A DNA stretch of 64,000 bases from JAICKM01 sp038228295 (lineage in GTDB: Bacteria; Chloroflexota; Chloroflexia; QHBQ01; JAICKM01). A program made the translations under genes and the position numbers. The notes under the pieces were generated by a model, which was not told the origin of the DNA, made no database searches, and saw nothing but the letters and a program-made list of their open reading frames with translations. The stretch lies in contig JBBRPH010000004.1 of assembly GCA_038228295.1 (NCBI GenBank), positions 1 to 64,000 on the forward strand. Direction: 5' to 3'. Below are positions 41,452-50,043 of the stretch, in pieces; position 1 is the stretch's first letter, and every line of letters begins with the position of its first letter.

Positions 41452-44412
41452 CTAGGCGGGTGGCAAGACGAGATTGCGCGTGTCGAGTACGTTGGCGGTG
41501 GCCGGGCCGGGGCCAATCTGGGCATCGCCGGTCGCGCCGCCGTAGAGCGGGGTCACCGTGATCGCAATGGCCTGCACGCCGTCGTGACCGTTGCTCTGCA
41601 CCGCTAACGCTTGGCGCACCAGCGGACTGCGCCCGGCCTGGGCCATCGTCAGCGCCAGAAATGCGGTACCCGGTGGCACTTGCGCGCTGACTAGGGTGAT
41701 CGCATCCACCGGCCGGTTGTTCAACTCGGAGCCGGCGGTGCCGTCTACCGCTTGTGCGAGGGAACTCTGCCCCGCGCCGGCGGTGACGCGCACCTGCTCC
41801 ACATCGCGCAGCCCCAGCCGCTCCGCATCGGTCGGGTGCAGGTGCAGGCGGCTGTGCGGCTGCACCTTTGCCAGCGCCCGGCTGTGGCGCGACGTGCTGC
41901 CGGTGCGGAACGGGAACAGGCTGAACCCGACGATCATTCGCAATTGGCCGTCATTGGGCAGGGCGGAGGCATTGCTTGGCGCGGCGCTGAGGCGGAAGGC
42001 ACGGGTTGCGCTACCGTCGCTATATAACGCTGCGCTGCCGGGGTGATCCGCCGATAGGCAAGGCCATTGCAGGCCGTTGACGCGCAACTGCTTGTACGAC
42101 GTTGCGCCCGGCATCGGGATCGCGTCTTCCAGATAAAGCGGGCTTTCCAGCCGCCCGTAGCTCACGCCGCCGTAAATCGGCACCAAGCGCGCGATCTCGT
42201 CCATCACATCGGTTGGCCGTGGGTAGGGCATCGAAAGACCGAAGCGATAGCCGAGTTCCACAAAAATCGCGCTGTCGGTGCGGCTTAGGCCCACGGTCTC
42301 CCGCGCCTTCCGCACGCGCTGGATGCGCCGCTCGGTGTTGGTGAAGGTGCCGTCTTTCTCCAGGTACGAGGCGACCGGCAGTACCACATGGGCTAGTTCC
42401 GCCGTCTCGTTCATAAACAGGTCTTGCACCACCAGGAAATCGAGCCGGCGCAACGCGGCGCGCGCAACTTCGGGATCGCTCGCATCCACCACCGGGTTCG
42501 ACCCGGCGATCAACATGGCCCGTAAGCGCCCGTCGCCGGCGGCGGTGATCATATCAGGGTAGCTCAGACCGGGAGCCGTCGCCAGTTGCACAGGACGCTC
42601 TGGGTCCACGGTCCAGGCGTTAGCGAAGTGACCCACTGCCGCGCCGTCAAGCGGCGCGTAGCCGGGCAAACGGTCGGGCCGGCAGCCCATATCGTTGAGG
42701 CCCAGGCTGTTGGCATCCCCGACTAGCGGGTTGACTCCGCCGCCGGCTCGGCCTACGTTGCCCGTGACGATAGCCAGGTTGCACAGCGCGCGCACCGCTC
42801 CGGCAGTCAGCACATAGGGCCCGCGCGCCGAGAACAGGATGGTCGCAGCGGGGTTTTCTTTCTTGGGCGCATCGGCGGCAGGCGGGGTCTTCGGCGCGGC
42901 CGTCTGCGTACCGCCGGTGGCGTATAGATAGGCTGCTGTGGTTATATCTTCGACCGATACCCCGGTGATCGCACTAACTGTCTCGGGGCTGTACCCACCC
43001 AGCGACTGTACTGTCGCTTGCGCGCCGTCGGCCCCTTGTAGCGCCGCCACATCGGCGAGGCTTTGGCTCAGGATTAGGCGCGTGATGCTGTGCAGCAAGA
43101 TCTCTTCGGTGCCCGGTTTGGGCGAGAGGGTCAAGGTGGCCCATTCGCTCATCTTGTTCCAGCGCGGGCTGATCACCACGACTTTCGCGCTCCGCAAGCG
43201 CACCATGCGCTGCAACTGATAGGCATAGACCGGGTGCGTCTCATAGATGCTGTCGCCGACGATCAAGACGCAGCCGGCTTTCTGGCGCGTGTCCAGCAGG
43301 TTGTTGGTCATCGCGCCGTAGCCGAACGCTTCTTCCAGCACCGCTAGCGCCGTTGCTTCGGGATAGCGCCCGTCGGAGTCGATGTTATTGCTACCCAGTC
43401 CGGCACGCACCACTTTTTGCAGCAAATACGCTTCTTCGTTCGTCAACTTCGAGCCGGCCAGCGCACCGATTGCGCCGCGATTGGCCTCCAGTCGCTCCAC
43501 TATCAGATCGAACGCTTCTTGCCACGAGGCTTGCATAAAGGTGCCGTCAGCTTGGCGAATCAGCGGCGTAGTTAGGCGGTTTTTGTCGTTTACCACGTCC
43601 TGACCGTAGCGGCCCTTAACGCAGATGATGCCGTCGTTGATACCCACGCTGTCCTGCGACCGTACTTCGGCCATCAGGTTGTTATGTACGCCCACCTGCA
43701 TGGTGCAGCCGACCGCACAGGATTGGCAGGTCGTGCGCGTCTTGCGCTGTTGCCAGTGGTGGGCCGGGCGCAATTGGATGCGGCTACTAAGCGCGCCCAC
43801 CGGGCAGACTTCAACGCAGGTGCCGCACTCGACGCAGGGCGTGTCCATTAGCGACTTGCCGAACGCCGCGTCAATCACCGACTCGATACCACGCTGCACA
43901 TAGGCTAGCGCAACCGCGCCGATCTGCTCGTCGCAGGCGCGCACACAGCGCCCACACAGCACACAGCGGTCGCGGTCCAGGTCAATGGCGGGCGAGAGGC
44001 GTTCAGCAGGGCGCACAATCTTGGGCCGGCGCAACTCTTTGCCGATCACACCGTACTCGTAGCCGTAGTCTTGCAAGCGGCAGTCGCCGTTGGCCTCGCA
44101 AATCGGGCAATCGAGCGGGTGGTCCACATCCAGCAGCTCCATGATCATGTGGCGCTGCTCCCAGACCTGTTCGGTCAGGGTGCGGATCTCCATGCCCTCT
44201 TTGGCGGGCATCGAACACGAAATGCCGATCTCCCAGCCTTTGCGGCCTTTCGTCTCCACCGCGCACATTCGGCACGCGCCAAAGGCGCGCAACCCCGGCA
44301 GATAGCAGAAGTTGGCAATGTCAATACCGATCTTGCGGGCGGCATCAATCATATAGGTGCCTTCGGGCACCTGGACCTTGATCCCGTCAATGAGAACGTT
44401 TACGTCAGCCAT
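41452..44412 (-). CDS. nuoG: NADH-quinone oxidoreductase subunit G
   Basis: The 986-residue large Fe-S subunit. The N-terminal ferredoxin domain has C36, C47, C50 and C66 ([2Fe-2S]); then H98/C102/C105/C111 (His-ligated [4Fe-4S]), C150/C153/C156 with a late partner, and C193/C196/C199/C203. CQSCAVGC (C229, 232, 236) starts the molybdopterin-oxidoreductase-like domain, which fills residues ~225-980 and includes a C-terminal MopB-binding fold. In complex I this domain has no Mo cofactor. The extra N7-like motif CxxCxxxC is present, as in E. coli and Thermus. A toxin-antitoxin pair separates it from nuoF. Confidence 0.95.
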   Translation of the reverse strand: MADVNVLIDGIKVQVPEGTYMIDAARKIGIDIANFCYLPGLRAFGACRMCAVETKGRKGWEIGISCSMPAKEGMEIRTLTEQVWEQRHMIMELLDVDHPLDCPICEANGDCRLQDYGYEYGVIGKELRRPKIVRPAERLSPAIDLDRDRCVLCGRCVRACDEQIGAVALAYVQRGIESVIDAAFGKSLMDTPCVECGTCVEVCPVGALSSRIQLRPAHHWQQRKTRTTCQSCAVGCTMQVGVHNNLMAEVRSQDSVGINDGIICVKGRYGQDVVNDKNRLTTPLIRQADGTFMQASWQEAFDLIVERLEANRGAIGALAGSKLTNEEAYLLQKVVRAGLGSNNIDSDGRYPEATALAVLEEAFGYGAMTNNLLDTRQKAGCVLIVGDSIYETHPVYAYQLQRMVRLRSAKVVVISPRWNKMSEWATLTLSPKPGTEEILLHSITRLILSQSLADVAALQGADGAQATVQSLGGYSPETVSAITGVSVEDITTAAYLYATGGTQTAAPKTPPAADAPKKENPAATILFSARGPYVLTAGAVRALCNLAIVTGNVGRAGGGVNPLVGDANSLGLNDMGCRPDRLPGYAPLDGAAVGHFANAWTVDPERPVQLATAPGLSYPDMITAAGDGRLRAMLIAGSNPVVDASDPEVARAALRRLDFLVVQDLFMNETAELAHVVLPVASYLEKDGTFTNTERRIQRVRKARETVGLSRTDSAIFVELGYRFGLSMPYPRPTDVMDEIARLVPIYGGVSYGRLESPLYLEDAIPMPGATSYKQLRVNGLQWPCLSADHPGSAALYSDGSATRAFRLSAAPSNASALPNDGQLRMIVGFSLFPFRTGSTSRHSRALAKVQPHSRLHLHPTDAERLGLRDVEQVRVTAGAGQSSLAQAVDGTAGSELNNRPVDAITLVSAQVPPGTAFLALTMAQAGRSPLVRQALAVQSNGHDGVQAIAITVTPLYGGATGDAQIGPGPATANVLDTRNLVLPPA

Positions 44413-44482
44413 AAAGCCTTCCTTAGCTTGCTAGTGTCCCGCACTGCTGCGTATGCGTAATTGTGAACCTCATGTCGGGCCT

Positions 44483-44953
44483 CTAAATATCGCTCCAATT
44501 ACGAGCATTAACAAACAGGCCCAGGTGACGCACGTTAGTCGTTGCTATAATTACGGTTGTTCTTTTAAGTGGGAGCATTACTACCTGAGCCGCCAAAATT
44601 ACATCGCCGTCAAGCGCTTTATCACTGGCCGTTGTTGCTCCTTGTTGCCGCACCTGTGCCCAATATTCAGCGGCTTTTCGCATCACCGAGGTTGTTATGG
44701 CTGCGTATTCAGCTTCTGCTAACACGGTTTCTAGGCGACGCAATCCGGTAGTTTTCCCAGCCCGCAGTAATTCTCGTCGGACTTCATAATCCGCAATTTC
44801 GGGAATAACGACTCTGTCTCCCTTTACTGCCAAACCGCGCAACCAAGTGCTTGATGCTTCTGCTTCCGGTGACGCATTAGGATTAGATACCAACCCTAAC
44901 ACATTGCTATCTAAAACAATGGTGCGCCTCATGAAAAGAATAATTCCTGCCAT
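44483..44953 (-). CDS. PIN-domain toxin (VapC-like ribonuclease)
   Basis: A 156-residue PIN-fold protein. The acidic residues are in place: VLDSNVLG (first Asp), IADYEVRREL (Glu), DGDVILAAQ (Asp) and ATTNVRHL (last acidic site replaced by Asn). PIN toxins cut tRNA or rRNA when released from their antitoxin. It lies 15 bp after the antitoxin gene and 70 bp before nuoG. ATG at 44953 or the internal ATG at 44932 are both possible starts. Its codons are clearly more AT-rich than those of the nuo genes, pointing to insertion by transfer. Confidence 0.8.
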   Translation of the reverse strand: MAGIILFMRRTIVLDSNVLGLVSNPNASPEAEASSTWLRGLAVKGDRVVIPEIADYEVRRELLRAGKTTGLRRLETVLAEAEYAAITTSVMRKAAEYWAQVRQQGATTASDKALDGDVILAAQVVMLPLKRTTVIIATTNVRHLGLFVNARNWSDI

Positions 44954-44968
44954 GAAAAACGGATGCTC

Positions 44969-45313
44969 CTAGGGACGATCTTCGGCTAAAGCACGCTTTA
45001 GATATTCTAAAGTCTCGCGCTGATCCGTAACTTCTGCTTCATCTGCGGTGGCCCAAGAGTCCAGGAGGGTAATTAACCCTTGATTGCGCTTGATTTGGGC
45101 TTGTCGCTCGGCTTCCTCAATAACAGTCACTAGTTGATTCAGTGTTTCATGTAACTGCTGCGTCAAACTCGCCACCTGCGTTTGCTGTTGCGGGGTGAGA
45201 TCATTCCACAGCTCCGGTAGTTGCTGGATTGCTTCTAATTCGGCTTCCGGTAGCAAAAGAGCTATCGTGTCCTGAGTCATACTGTCTGGTGCCAAACTCC
45301 TTGTCGTAGTCAT
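44969..45313 (-). CDS. Putative antitoxin partner of the PIN toxin
   Basis: A 114-residue, mostly helical, acidic protein without a recognised DNA-binding motif. The C-terminal part (GLITLLDSWATADEAEV, then EYLKRALAEDRP) resembles the unstructured tails with which VapB-like antitoxins wrap PIN toxins. A strong GGAGGTG ribosome site and the 15-bp gap to the toxin fit a type II module in which the antitoxin is made first. The assignment rests on position and composition more than on family similarity. Confidence 0.6.
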   Translation of the reverse strand: MTTTRSLAPDSMTQDTIALLLPEAELEAIQQLPELWNDLTPQQQTQVASLTQQLHETLNQLVTVIEEAERQAQIKRNQGLITLLDSWATADEAEVTDQRETLEYLKRALAEDRP

Positions 45314-45386
45314 AGAACACCTCCGTTTCTGTTAGAGCCGCGATCCCTAACACACCCCTCATTAGCACTTCGCCCCGGCTATCTTA

Positions 45387-45436
45387 GCACAGATCCGATC
45401 CCGGTGCTGCGGCCAACAAAGGGATCGGACCTGTGC
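45387..45436 (-). terminator. Strong hairpin directly after nuoF, terminator or attenuator
   Basis: Sixteen-base arms (45387-45402 and 45421-45436) pair with a single mismatch around an 18-nt loop, starting 9 nt after the nuoF stop. No long T-run follows (TAAGAT), so partial termination or mRNA 3'-end protection fits better than full termination. It lies between nuoF and the toxin-antitoxin pair. Confidence 0.65.
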
Positions 45437-45445
45437 CCAGTGTGA

Positions 45446-47452
45446 TCAACTGCGCGGTGTGACCACAATCGTATTGCTCGGTGTGGCAGCGGTACCGGAA
45501 CTATTACTCTGTCCGTTACCGCTGTTGCTCGTGCCGCCGTTGGGCGGGCCGGGCGGCAGGGTGCCGGCGGTGCGGGCGAAATCGCGGTTGCCGGAGCTGC
45601 CCAGCGCATGGGCGCGGCTGCTGACGCGCACCGGCAGGAACGGGGTCTCGAACGCGCCGACCGTCTGACCGCCCTGTTTGCGCGCCTGGATCTCGTTCAG
45701 CTTGGTGCAGGTATGTGTGCGGCAGAACTTGTCGGTGATATGCTCCTCGAACTCCGGGCGGAACCAACGGATGCCGCCGACTAGCGGTAGCGGCGCGGTC
45801 TGGCCCAGGCCACAGAGCGACATCTCGACGACGTGTTCGCTCCAGCGGCTCATCACCGTCAAGTCGTCCGCGCGCCCACCGCCGAAGGCGATGCGGTCCG
45901 TCATTTCGAGCAGCGACTTGGTGCCGATGCGGCAAGGGAAGCACTTGCCGCACGACTGGTAGCGATTGAAGCGGTTGAAGTAGCGGCTCATGTCCACAAT
46001 GCACACGCTGTCGTCATAGACGACATAGCCGCCGCTGCCCATCGTGCCGCCGGCCGGTTCCAGCGATTGGAAGTCCATGGGCAGATCCAGATGTTGCTCG
46101 GCCAAGCAGCCACCGGAAGGGCCGCCGGTCTGGATGGCCTTGAACGGGCGTGCCCCCGTGCCGCCGCCACAGGTCTCCACCAGATCGCGCATCGTCTTGC
46201 CCATTTCGAGTTCGACCGTGCAGACGCGCTCAATGTTACCCATCAGCGTGAACAGCTTGGTGCCCTTGCTCGACTCGGTGCCCATCGCCGTATACCATGC
46301 CGCCCCGTTCTTGAGGATATAAGGCACGTTGATCATGGTCTCGACGTTGTTGACGCAGGTGGGCAACCCGAACAGCCCCGCCTCGACCGAACGCTGCACC
46401 TTTGCGCGGGGCATGGCGCGCTTGCCCTCGATGCCGAACATCAGCGCGGTACCTTCGCCGGAGATATACGCGCCGCCGCCCATCTGCACATCCACATGGC
46501 ATGAGAAGCCGCTGCCCAGGATGTTGTCGCCCAGCAGGCCCAGTGCGTAGGCCGCCTTGACCGCCTCTTTGGTGCGGTGGATCGCCAACGGATATTCGTC
46601 GCCGACATAGAAGTAGGCCCATGGCGTGCCGATGGCATAGCACTGGATGATCATGCCTTCGAGGACCGCGTGCGGGTCGCTTTCCAGCAGCCGACGGTCC
46701 TTGAACACGTTCGGCTCGCCCTCGTGTGCGTTGCAGATGACATACTTGGGGGTGCGGCGGGCTTTGCGTGCGCCTTCCCACTTGATGCCTGCCGGGAAGC
46801 CGGCCCCGCCGCGTCCGCGCAGGTTCGAGTCGGTGATCGTCTTGATGATATCTTCGGGCTTCATGCCGGCCAGCACTTGGCGCAGCATCGAGTAGCCGCC
46901 GCGCGCGATGTAGTCGTCAATCGATTCGGGGTCAACATAGCCCATGTTGCTCATGACGATGCGCTTTTGCAGCCGGAACTGGTCCAACTCCAACGCGGCG
47001 GGCACGCCCTGCACGCCCTGCGTCGAGTTGTTGAAGTCGGCTTGATCGAAGACGCAGAAGGCCCATTCCTGCTTGATCCCATTCTGCCGCAGCGTCGTTT
47101 GCAGCAACTCCGGCACGCGGTCGGCGGTGATGCCGCTATAGCAGATGCGCGGACCGTTGGGCATGAGGATATCCACCAGCGGCTCGGCATAGTCGGGGCC
47201 GATGCAGCCGGTACGCCGCAGGACAGCGTTCACGCCGTTGCTCTTCAGCCACGCGCCAATGGCCCGGAAGGTCTCCACCGCGCCGTGCGCCACGCTGCAC
47301 GATCCCCAGCCCACCAAGATCACCGGGCGGTCGGCGTTGAGATACGTCTGATTCCAATGCCCTTTGGCCGCCTGCACCCGCGCGTCAAACTGCTCCGGGG
47401 TCATCCGGCCCCGAATGCTGGTGTCCATCGAATAGAATGCTGCGCTGCTCAT
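45446..47452 (-). CDS. nuoF: NADH-quinone oxidoreductase subunit F, long form with N-terminal thioredoxin-like domain
   Basis: A 668-residue protein; simple NuoF proteins are ~430. Residues 1-165 resemble the thioredoxin-like ferredoxin domain of HoxF/HydB-type subunits, but only C52 and C83 of the usual cluster cysteines are evident. The core has the FMN/NADH motif GRGGAGFPAGIKW (213-225) and the N3 cluster CGKCFPC (C501, 504, 507) plus C547. Two canonical nucleotide-site motifs deviate: NADE reads NAHE (H243) and GEET reads GEGT (G334). The Ser/Gly/Asn-rich tail after ~600 is unusual. It is followed by a hairpin and the PIN module. Confidence 0.93.
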   Translation of the reverse strand: MSSAAFYSMDTSIRGRMTPEQFDARVQAAKGHWNQTYLNADRPVILVGWGSCSVAHGAVETFRAIGAWLKSNGVNAVLRRTGCIGPDYAEPLVDILMPNGPRICYSGITADRVPELLQTTLRQNGIKQEWAFCVFDQADFNNSTQGVQGVPAALELDQFRLQKRIVMSNMGYVDPESIDDYIARGGYSMLRQVLAGMKPEDIIKTITDSNLRGRGGAGFPAGIKWEGARKARRTPKYVICNAHEGEPNVFKDRRLLESDPHAVLEGMIIQCYAIGTPWAYFYVGDEYPLAIHRTKEAVKAAYALGLLGDNILGSGFSCHVDVQMGGGAYISGEGTALMFGIEGKRAMPRAKVQRSVEAGLFGLPTCVNNVETMINVPYILKNGAAWYTAMGTESSKGTKLFTLMGNIERVCTVELEMGKTMRDLVETCGGGTGARPFKAIQTGGPSGGCLAEQHLDLPMDFQSLEPAGGTMGSGGYVVYDDSVCIVDMSRYFNRFNRYQSCGKCFPCRIGTKSLLEMTDRIAFGGGRADDLTVMSRWSEHVVEMSLCGLGQTAPLPLVGGIRWFRPEFEEHITDKFCRTHTCTKLNEIQARKQGGQTVGAFETPFLPVRVSSRAHALGSSGNRDFARTAGTLPPGPPNGGTSNSGNGQSNSSGTAATPSNTIVVTPRS

Positions 47453-47463
47453 CGCTGTTCCCC

Positions 47464-47505
47464 TAGTCGTCGGTCGTCGGTCGTTAGTCGTTGATCGTCA
47501 GTAAC
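47464..47505. repeat. Heptamer repeat (NNGTCGT)x5
   Basis: Units TAGTCGT, CGGTCGT, CGGTCGT, TAGTCGT and TGATCGT, then CAGTAAC, just upstream of the nuoF start. Words of the opposite strand (CACTGAC TACTGAC GATCCGT) recur at 47562-47582 at the other end of the nuoE-nuoF spacer. Confidence 0.85.
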
Positions 47506-47581
47506 GGATTTAACCGTTTTTGTTTGTCTATCGCAACTCGTGGCCGACCTACTACTTCCGCCACTGACTACTGACGATCCG

Positions 47582-48226
47582 TTATCCGCGTATGCCCCGT
47601 GTCGCGTTGCCGCTGCGGCGTTCACCGGGCGTGGCCTCAACGGGCAGGGCGCTGCCCAGGTCGGCGGCGGTGGGGCCGTAGCCGTAGGGACCCATGTCGT
47701 TCGGGCCGCTGCCGTGCGCGTGCGCCGTTTCCCCGGTCGGTGCATCAATCCATTGGTCAATGATCGCGTTCATCTTGGTCGGGTCCACATGGGTGTAGAA
47801 CTGGCCCTCAACCTCAACCAGCGGCCCCAGGTCGCACGCGCCGATGCAGACCGACATGGGCAAGAAGGCCAGCCGGTTGTCTGCGGTCGACTCGTCGGCG
47901 GTGATGTGCAGGCGGTCATAGATCGCCTCGCGCAACTTGCCCGCGCCGCGCACATAGCACGACGTGCCCTCGCAGGTCAGGATCGTGCGCCCACCCACCG
48001 GGCTGAAGCGGAAGAAGCTGTAAAAAGTGACCACACCGTAGATTTCGGTGATGCTAATGCCGAAGGTCTGGGCCATTTGGTTCACTACGGCCTCGCTGAT
48101 GAAGCCATACTGCGTCTGGATCTCCTGCAAGGCCGGGATCATGGCTTCCATCGGGTCTACATCGCGGTAACGATGCAGGATCTCGGCGGCACCATCGGGC
48201 GGAATAACGCGCACTGCTTCTGCCAT
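47582..48226 (-). CDS. nuoE: NADH-quinone oxidoreductase subunit E
   Basis: A 214-residue thioredoxin-like subunit with the N1a [2Fe-2S] ligands CEGTSC (C85, C90) and CIGAC (C127, C131). An N-terminal helical bundle (ALQEIQTQYGFISEAVVNQMA) and EIYGVVTFYSFF are typical. It reduces and is reduced by the NuoF flavin. The ATG overlaps the nuoD stop by one base (TAATG). The C-terminal ~55 residues are a low-complexity tail. Confidence 0.95.
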   Translation of the reverse strand: MAEAVRVIPPDGAAEILHRYRDVDPMEAMIPALQEIQTQYGFISEAVVNQMAQTFGISITEIYGVVTFYSFFRFSPVGGRTILTCEGTSCYVRGAGKLREAIYDRLHITADESTADNRLAFLPMSVCIGACDLGPLVEVEGQFYTHVDPTKMNAIIDQWIDAPTGETAHAHGSGPNDMGPYGYGPTAADLGSALPVEATPGERRSGNATRGIRG

Positions 48227-49530
48227 TAGCGATCCACCTCACCCATCACGATGTCAATGCTGCCGATGGCGGCGACCACGTCGGCGACATACGCGCCTTC
48301 GGACATAATCGGTAACGACTGCAAATTAATCATTGAAGCCGGACGGCAGCGCGCACGATAGGGATTCGCATCGCCGTGGCTGACGATATACCAGCCCAAC
48401 TCCCCCTTCGGGCACTCCACCGCGCTGTAGTATTCGCCCACCGGCGGCTTCAGGCCGTAGATTGACAGTATAAAGTGCCGCTGCATAGCCTCAATCGAGG
48501 TCATCAGCGCCTCTTTGCCCGGCAGGGCCACGCGGATGTCGTCGGTCATCACCGGGCCGTCGGGCAGTAGCTTGGCGGCCTGCTCAATGATGCTGACGCT
48601 CTGGCGCATCTCTTCCATACGCACCAGGAAGCGGTCGTACACATCACCATGCGTGCCGATGGGCACATCGAAGTTGATACCGAACTCCGGTCCGTAGGCA
48701 GCGTAAGGTCGCGCTTTCCGCACATCATAGGCCACGCCTGATCCGCGCAGGCTGGGGCCGGTCAGCCCCCACTGCACGGCCTCTTCCGCCGAAATCACGC
48801 CAATGCCTTTGACGCGGCGCAGGAAGATCGGGTTCTCGGCCAACAGCCGCTCGTACTCATGGATATGCCCCGGCATCACGCGCACAAACTCGGCCAACTT
48901 CTCCAGGAAGCCGGGCGGCAGGTCTTTCGGGAAGCCGCCCACACGCTGCGCGTTCAGCGTCAGCCGTGCGCCGGTTTGCATTTCCAGCAAGTCGAGGATC
49001 AGTTCGCGTTCGCGCATGGCGAACAAGAAGACGGTGATCGCGCCTAGGTCCATAACGTGGGTGCCCAGCCAGAGCAGGTGCGAGGCGATGCGTTGCAGTT
49101 CGGAGAAGAGTACCCGCAGATACTTGGCACGTACCGGAATCTCCACACCCATCAGCCCTTCGACCGTCTGCACCCAAGCCAAGTTGCTGGTGAAGGCCGC
49201 AATATAATCCATGCGGTCGGTCCAGGGCACAAACTGGTTGTACTGGCGATACTCGCCGATCTTTTCAATGCCGCGGTGCAGATAGCCGATGTCAGGGATG
49301 GCCTTTTTGACGATCTCGCCGTCCAATTCGAGCAAGATGCGCGCTACCCCATGCGTACTGGGGTGCTGCGGCCCCATGTTGAGCATCAGTTCCTGCTCTT
49401 GCACCGGAGCGGCTTCCTCGGACAGCATCAGCTTGGCGGCGCTATCCTGGCCGGTGATCTCTTGCCCGGCGCGGGTCGCTATATTTGTTTCTTCTTGTGG
49501 CACACGCGCCAGTTCACGGTTTTCATCCAT
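48226..49530 (-). CDS. nuoD: NADH-quinone oxidoreductase subunit D
   Basis: The 434-residue 49-kDa subunit. Together with NuoH it forms the quinone-reduction site. Motifs: NMGPQHPSTHGV (quinone-binding His), DIGYLHRGIEKIGE, RMDYIAAF, LTGPSLRGSGVAYDVRK and the C-terminal DIVMGEVDR. The N-terminal ~45 residues are an extra acidic extension. GAGG precedes the ATG, and the stop overlaps nuoE. Confidence 0.96.
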   Translation of the reverse strand: MDENRELARVPQEETNIATRAGQEITGQDSAAKLMLSEEAAPVQEQELMLNMGPQHPSTHGVARILLELDGEIVKKAIPDIGYLHRGIEKIGEYRQYNQFVPWTDRMDYIAAFTSNLAWVQTVEGLMGVEIPVRAKYLRVLFSELQRIASHLLWLGTHVMDLGAITVFLFAMRERELILDLLEMQTGARLTLNAQRVGGFPKDLPPGFLEKLAEFVRVMPGHIHEYERLLAENPIFLRRVKGIGVISAEEAVQWGLTGPSLRGSGVAYDVRKARPYAAYGPEFGINFDVPIGTHGDVYDRFLVRMEEMRQSVSIIEQAAKLLPDGPVMTDDIRVALPGKEALMTSIEAMQRHFILSIYGLKPPVGEYYSAVECPKGELGWYIVSHGDANPYRARCRPASMINLQSLPIMSEGAYVADVVAAIGSIDIVMGEVDR

Positions 49531-49553
49531 AGCGATGCCTCATTTCGTCCCGG

Positions 49554-50042
49554 CTAATACCCGGCCAGCGGATAATCTTTCCGCAATGGGTGGCCCACCC
49601 AGTCTTGTGGTAGCAGCATCCGCCGCAGATCGGGGTGGTGGGCAAAATCTACCCCGAACATATCGTAGGCTTCCCGTTCCAGCCAGTTGGATGTTTTCCA
49701 GACCCCGACTAGCGTCTCCACGCTATCGCCTTCAGCCACACCGCATTTGATGCGGAGCAAGTGATTCTTGCTCAGGCTATAGAGATGGGCCACCACGTCG
49801 AACCGTTGTGGGCGCGCCGGGTAGTCCACGGCGGTCAGGTCCATCATCATCTCGAATTTGCACTCAGGGTCGTCGCGCAAGAACTGCGCCGCCGCGACCC
49901 ATTGATCACGCACAATCCGCACCGTCACCTGATCGCGATGTGCGCTGACCCCTTCGATAGCCTGCGGCATGACGGCGCGCAGCCGTTGTACTGCCGGGTG
50001 GGCTTCAGGGTCTACGTGTTGCAGGGGGGAGACTGGCGGCAT
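49554..50042 (-). CDS. nuoC: NADH-quinone oxidoreductase subunit C
   Basis: A 162-residue 30-kDa-type subunit, separate from NuoD (fused in E. coli). Signature: LEREAYDMFGVDFAHHPDLRRMLLPQDWVGHPLRKDYPL. It scaffolds NuoD and NuoI in the connecting module. It starts one base after the nuoB stop. Confidence 0.95.
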   Translation of the reverse strand: MPPVSPLQHVDPEAHPAVQRLRAVMPQAIEGVSAHRDQVTVRIVRDQWVAAAQFLRDDPECKFEMMMDLTAVDYPARPQRFDVVAHLYSLSKNHLLRIKCGVAEGDSVETLVGVWKTSNWLEREAYDMFGVDFAHHPDLRRMLLPQDWVGHPLRKDYPLAGY

Positions 50043-50043
50043 T

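Noticed and set aside
44412..45446. Complex I operon split into two independent operons by the toxin pair
   Set aside because: No convincing promoter was seen before nuoG; the hairpin alone does not prove separation, so a single operon is kept.
46577..47494. 305-codon open frame on the plus strand opposite nuoF
   Set aside because: It is a shadow of a highly conserved gene in GC-rich DNA; the product lacks any family signature.
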